Source: Ochromonadaceae sp. CCMP2298 (taxonomy: Eukaryota; Sar; Synurophyceae; Ochromonadales; Ochromonadaceae). Taken from it: a stretch of 10,916 nt of DNA. A program made the translations under genes and the position numbers. Of this stretch, positions 7,151 to 10,916 are shown piece by piece; position 1 is the first letter of the stretch, and every line of letters starts with the position of its first letter. The stretch is taken from the NCBI GenBank assembly GCA_026770595.1, contig MU633969.1, positions 1-10,916 on the forward strand. The letters are read 5' to 3'. The notes beneath the pieces were generated by a model. The model saw only the letters and a program-made list of their open reading frames with translations, ran no database searches and was not told the DNA's origin.

Positions 7151-10100
7151 TCACCGCCTGGCTGCCTGGGCGGCGTAGGAGCCTCGCAGAGTCCCGTACT
7201 GCGCCGCACTGCCCCCCCCACTACCACCGCCCCCACTACCCCTCCTACCCCCCTCACTCAGCCCCTGCCCCAGCCCCTGCCCCAGCCCCTGCCCTAGTCC
7301 CTGCCCCAGCCCCAGCCCCTGCGCCTGCCCCATCTCCTCAGTACGTACAGTACCTGACGCGCCTGACGCGTGCACGTCCCTAGCCAGCTTGCGGAAGAGG
7401 GGCAGCAGCGCGGGAGTGGTGGCCACGATGGACTCGTGCAGGGCGGTCAGGGTCACCTCCAGGGAGGGGTCGATTCCCAGGCCAGGTCCCTGTCCCAGGT
7501 GCTGTCCCTGAGTGGGTCCCTGTCCCCGGTCCTGCGCTGGTCCCTGTGAGGGTCCCTGTGCTCCCAGGACCCCCCCGGGGCGACTGGCCCCACCCCTAGC
7601 CCCAGTCCCAGTCCCAGTCCCAGTCCCAGTCCCGGCCCCAGTGGCGGACTTGCCCAGCAAAGTGGCGATGTGGGCGCGGTATGGGTGGATGCCTGCCATG
7701 CCCGCCCCCGCCCCTGTCCCCACCCCTGTCCCTACCCCTGTCCCCCCTGTCCTTGCCTCAGTGCTCGCCCCCGCGCCGCTCGATCCACCCCCACCCCCAA
7801 CCCCACCCATCCCTCCCACACCCATACCTCCCCCCCCAGCCCCCCCCCCACCTGTGCCAGCCACAGCGGGGTCTGCAATCCTGACATTCCTAACAGTCCT
7901 GACATTCCGCCTAGCACCCTGCGCCCCGCCCCCCATACTATGTCCCTGTCCCATCCCCATCCCACCCCCAACCCCCATCCCCTGCCCCATCCCACCCCCC
8001 ACCCCCAGGGGCATGTGAGCCTCCACCACCCTCCTCAGCTGCGCCCCCTTCCTCGCCCCCGCCTCCAGCTGCACGTTACGCTCCCTCACAGTCCCCAGTT
8101 CCCCTAAAAGCCTAGCCCTCTCCAGTCTTAAAATCTCCTCGCTCTCCCGGACTGCCACCGTGTCACTCCGAATGTGCGCCATATCCCTCTCTAGGCCGCC
8201 TAGCGCCGCCAGTGCGGAGGCCAGCTCCTTGCGCAGACGTGTGATCTCCCCCCCTGCTGCGCGGAGACGCTTGCCTACATCTGCTGCCACCTGTGTGCAC
8301 GTTAGAGAGAGCGTGTATGTGTACGTTAGAGTGTGTACTATGTACGTACTATGTACTCTATATACTCTGTACTATATATTCTCTATGTACGTACTCTATG
8401 TACTGTACTCTACGTACTGTACTCTATGTACGTACTCTGAGCTCTTACCTTCGTGCCCACCAGGAAGCTCCTCTCCCGCACCCTGAGCGCCTCGTACTCC
8501 CCCTTCAGCCCAGCGTGCTCGGCAGCAGTACGCTTGAGCAGATTCGCTAGCTTGTGGTTGTCCCTGCGCACAGCCTGCAGGCGGTAAGACTCCCCAACAC
8601 TGCCCACACCCGCACCCACCCCCACCCCTACCGCCCCTGCTCCCACCCCCCCTCCTGCCCCTGCCCCCCCGTAATCTCCGTCCCTGCTCAAATCCCACGC
8701 CGACTCGCCCAGGCCAGCCATTTCTCCCACAGATCCCACGGAGGATTTACCCCGGCCGTGAGAGGTCGGGGCAGGGGCAGAGGCAGAGGCTGGGGTGTAG
8801 GAGGCAGTGGTGATGTGGGAGTGAGGGTGTGGGTGTGTGTGCTTCTCACTCAGCAGAGAGTCGAGCTCTCTCGTCTGCAGGGCCAGATTGGAAGCTCGCA
8901 GCTCCCCACACTCTCTGTTGAGCCGTGCGACGCTCTGCTCGAATGCTCCGAACACGTCTGTGAGTGACTGGTTGTCGCACAGGGCCCTGAGCTGCTTACG
9001 TAGGCCGCGCCCCTCCTGAGGGTTAGTGTGTATGTGTGTGTATGTTAGAGAGTGTGTGTATGTGTACTTTATTGACTCTATTGTCACTATGTACTCTCAT
9101 GTATGTGCGTACTCTTTGTAAGTACTGTACTCTATACTCTGAACTCCTACCTGACTGATCTCCTCCACCTTTAGTTCCCACTGGGTTCTGGTCTCCAGCG
9201 CCGCCTGCTGGAGGTCTGAAACCCCCTCTTCTGCGGCCTTACGTCTGTGGGAATACGTGCTCGGGTTATTCATAAATTGGCAAAACAACATCAGCGATAT
9301 AATATAATATAAATTGGTATTATAATATAATATAATAATAGTCATGAACATACATACATATACACATAACACACATATACATACAAAAGACACGCATAAC
9401 ACACATGTATATATATGAACACACCTGTGCGACTCTTCTGCCAGGGCGTCCATGAGGGAGGCGCAGGTGCGGCGGAGGTGCGCGTTCTGGGATAAAGCCT
9501 GAGGGTAGGGGTTACAGGAGGAGATAGGGGTAATCGGGAGTGAAGGGGGAGACAGGGGGTGAAGCGAGGTAGGAACTGGGTCAATAGGGGTTTCGGCATA
9601 TATTGGGTTTAAATACTATATCGTGTCGAGATATATATAGCTCATGGATTCGTTTGTATACCTGGGGGAGGGAGGGGGGGGGCGGGTCCGCACGCTCTCC
9701 ATCGTATGCATCTCTGTCTCCGTCTCTGTCTCCGTCTCCATTTCCGTTATTGTCCCCATTTATGTCCCACTTTCTGTCTCCGCCTCTGTACGCGTCTCTG
9801 TCGTATGACCGGTCATGCTCCAGGGACTGTGCTGGGTGTGGGTGTGGGTGTGGGTGCATGCTCTGTGCATGTGCCGACTCCACCCCAGCGAATGACGCGT
9901 AACTATCATCCCCCAGTCCCCCCAGTCCCCCCAGTCCCCCCTCCTCGTGCTCATAGAGGTCCGTGTAGGAGGGGGAGTAGGAGGGGGAGTAGGAGGGGGA
10001 GTAGGAGGGGGAGTAGGAGGGGGAGTAGGAGGCCTGGCCCCTACCCCTGCCCCTGTCCCCACTGCCCCCGTCTCTGTCCCGCTGTGGACTATAGCTGCTG

Positions 10101-10916
10101 CTGCGCCCCCGCCCCCCCCGTCCCCTACCCTGTCCCTGCCCCCTCGCACGGCTAGGACTGGGGCTGGGACTGAGGCTCAGACTGCGGCTGCCTCTGGGAC
10201 TGGGGCTGCCTCTGGGGCTCACGCGAGAGGCGTGTACGATATGTGCGTTCATATGTGCGTGTGTCGCAGAGTTTTTCGCAGATTTGGCGCCTATTCCATC
10301 GTACATCCTCTGCCCTCTGAAGGGTGTGGCGAGGTAGTGGTGGGGTTTCATCAGGCTGTCTGGACGCACAGAGGGGTCCCAGTCAGGATCCCCCCTACCC
10401 ATATGGGCTACACCTGCTCCTGCTCCTGCGCCTACACCACCACCTACACCCACACCCACACCTATACCCACACCACCTGCGCCTACACCTGCACCCACAC
10501 CCGCACCACCTCTTGGTCTGAAGGGTGTGGCGAGGTAGTGGTGCGGCTTCATGAGGCTGTCCGGCCGCATCGATGCATCCCAGTCAGGGTCCCCCCGCAC
10601 CCCAGGGGTGTATGTGTGGGGGGTGTGGGTGTGGGTGTGAGTGGGGGGCTGGGTGGGTTGGGTGTGGGGTTGGGCGTGTTGGGCGTGGGTGCGGGGGGGT
10701 GAGGGCGAGGGAGAGGGGGGATAGCTCTGCCGCAGACGCGCCGCAACAGCCCCCTCCTTAGTTTCTTCCTGTCCCCCCCACCCCCCTGCCCCTGCCCATA
10801 CCGCAGCCCCTACCGCCCCTACTGCCCCTACTGCACCCGACCTGGACCCCGTGCTGGTGATGGGGCTGGGCGTGAGACTACCGTACCCGTGATTGCCCTG
10901 TGAGAGTGTGGGGGGG
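7151..10916 (-). CDS. large low-complexity and coiled-coil protein, 5 exons, N-terminus beyond the window
   Basis: Exons on the minus strand: >10916-9662, 9498-9425, 9244-9151, 9015-8449, 8290-7151; introns of 163, 180, 135 and 158 nt, all GT-AG with consistent phases (0, 2, 0, 0). The window holds 1042 residues; the first exon is open to the right edge with no start seen. Order, counted from the edge: Gly/Ala/Val and Pro/Thr/His low complexity; a 27-residue motif (RGDPDWD...HHYLATPFR) at 107-133, repeated at 174-200; an Arg/Ser/Gly-rich region with five SYSP tetrads near 296-318; coiled-coil-like helix from 419 (ALSQNAHLRR) to about 533 and again about 617-747; a Gly-rich stretch with long GTGT- and GQGL-type repeats; a helical segment EVTLTALHESIVATTPALLP within 939-971; Gly/Ser-rich end. 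I do not recognise the family. The layout fits a cytoskeletal or centrosome/basal-body scaffold, but that is weak inference; an RNA-granule protein is also possible. Confidence 0.85.
7255..7330 (-). repeat. coding repeat encoding GQGL tetrads
   Basis: CCCCAGCCCCTG-type 12-bp units on the plus strand encode several tandem GQGL tetrads in the last exon of the coiled-coil gene. A similar CCCAGT hexamer array near 7600-7640 encodes Gly-Thr dipeptides. Both are simple-sequence expansions in a disordered Gly-rich region. Confidence 0.8.
8291..8448 (-). other. intron A of the coiled-coil gene, homologous to intron B
   Basis: Last intron, 158 nt, phase 0. Donor GTAAGAG after codons for VGTK; acceptor GCACACAG before VAADVG. 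It is built of GTACTCTATGTAC-like repeats and ends in a segment with two CTCTAAC branch-like motifs. It shares collinear blocks with the neighbouring intron at 9016-9150. Confidence 0.9.
9016..9150 (-). other. intron B of the coiled-coil gene, homologous to intron A
   Basis: 135 nt, phase 0. Donor GTAGGAG after EEISQ; acceptor CCCTCAG before EGRGLRK. It carries CTCTAAC and ACTAAC branch-like motifs near its 3' end. Block-by-block similarity to intron A covers the donor region, the interior and the CA-rich end. Confidence 0.9.
9245..9424 (-). other. intron C of the coiled-coil gene, 180 nt, open in frame
   Basis: Donor GTGTGTTC at 9424, acceptor TTCCCACAG ending at 9245, phase 2; splicing gives ESHR|RKAAEE. 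It has (TGTATG)n-type repeats near the 5' end and a TATAAT/ATTATA-rich middle. Its length is a multiple of three and the exon frame continues through it without a stop. The first intron of the window part (9499-9661, donor GTATAC, acceptor ACCCTCAG) is unlike it. Confidence 0.85.
9965..10032 (-). repeat. 12-bp coding minisatellite encoding SYSP tetrads
   Basis: On the plus strand the unit GTAGGAGGGGGA is repeated five times without change, followed by a partial sixth copy. On the coding strand it encodes (SYSP)5 followed by SYTD. The lack of synonymous differences between copies indicates recent expansion or homogenisation. Confidence 0.92.
10316..10396 (-). repeat. 27-residue motif, copy 2
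   Basis: Encodes RGDPDWDPSVRP followed by DSLMKPHHYLATPFR. It differs from the upstream copy (10517-10597) at two residues only (A to P and M to V), while nine other codons differ synonymously. Confidence 0.9.
10517..10597 (-). repeat. 27-residue motif, copy 1
   Basis: Encodes RGDPDWDASMRP followed by DSLMKPHHYLATPFR. It is separated from copy 2 by 40 residues of Gly/Val/Ala low complexity. Further copies could lie beyond the right edge. Confidence 0.9.

Noticed and set aside
7512-8107. Proline-rich plus-strand frames
   Set aside because: They are antisense to the Gly-rich repeats of the coiled-coil gene's last exon.
9947-10155. Separate Gly/Val- or Arg/Gly-rich protein on the plus strand
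   Set aside because: The frame is antisense to the 12-bp SYSP-coding minisatellite and has no independent support.

Overview
This is a eukaryotic nuclear window with four protein-coding genes, spliceosomal introns and many simple repeats. Seven introns can be placed with consistent phase. All are GT-AG, 135 to 220 nt long, and several are CA-rich on the sense strand with CTAAC-type branch-point motifs. High GC in the exons, AT- or repeat-rich introns, low-complexity Gly/Ala/Gln inserts in proteins and intron-poor P450 genes suggest a free-living protist or alga. I cannot name the lineage from the sequence alone.

Layout: (1) 68-1741, minus: an intact cytochrome P450 with an N-terminal membrane anchor. 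(2) 1742-2017: a short head-to-head intergenic region. (3) 2018-3551, plus: a second, clearly different P450. Its catalytic domain is intact from 2130, but the likely membrane-anchor start at 2018 is in another reading frame. (4) 3562-3860: a 10-bp minisatellite, then the convergent 3' ends. (5) 4180-6334, minus: a complete four-exon cactin gene (540 residues), encoding a conserved spliceosome-associated protein. (6) 6335-7150: intergenic, with a perfect hairpin and an AT-rich/G-rich presumed 3'-end region. (7) 7151 to beyond 10916, minus: five exons of a large unidentified protein (1042 residues in the window, N-terminus missing) with low-complexity and SYSP-repeat regions, a duplicated 27-residue motif, and a coiled-coil C-terminal half.

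The two P450s may share a bidirectional promoter, but nothing shows that they act in one pathway. Cactin and the coiled-coil gene lie in the same orientation without visible functional linkage. I see no mobile-element protein, RNA gene, CRISPR array or defence system. The most interesting signals are two homologous introns in the coiled-coil gene (introner-like), the duplicated motif kept by purifying selection, and the frame break at the start of the second P450.
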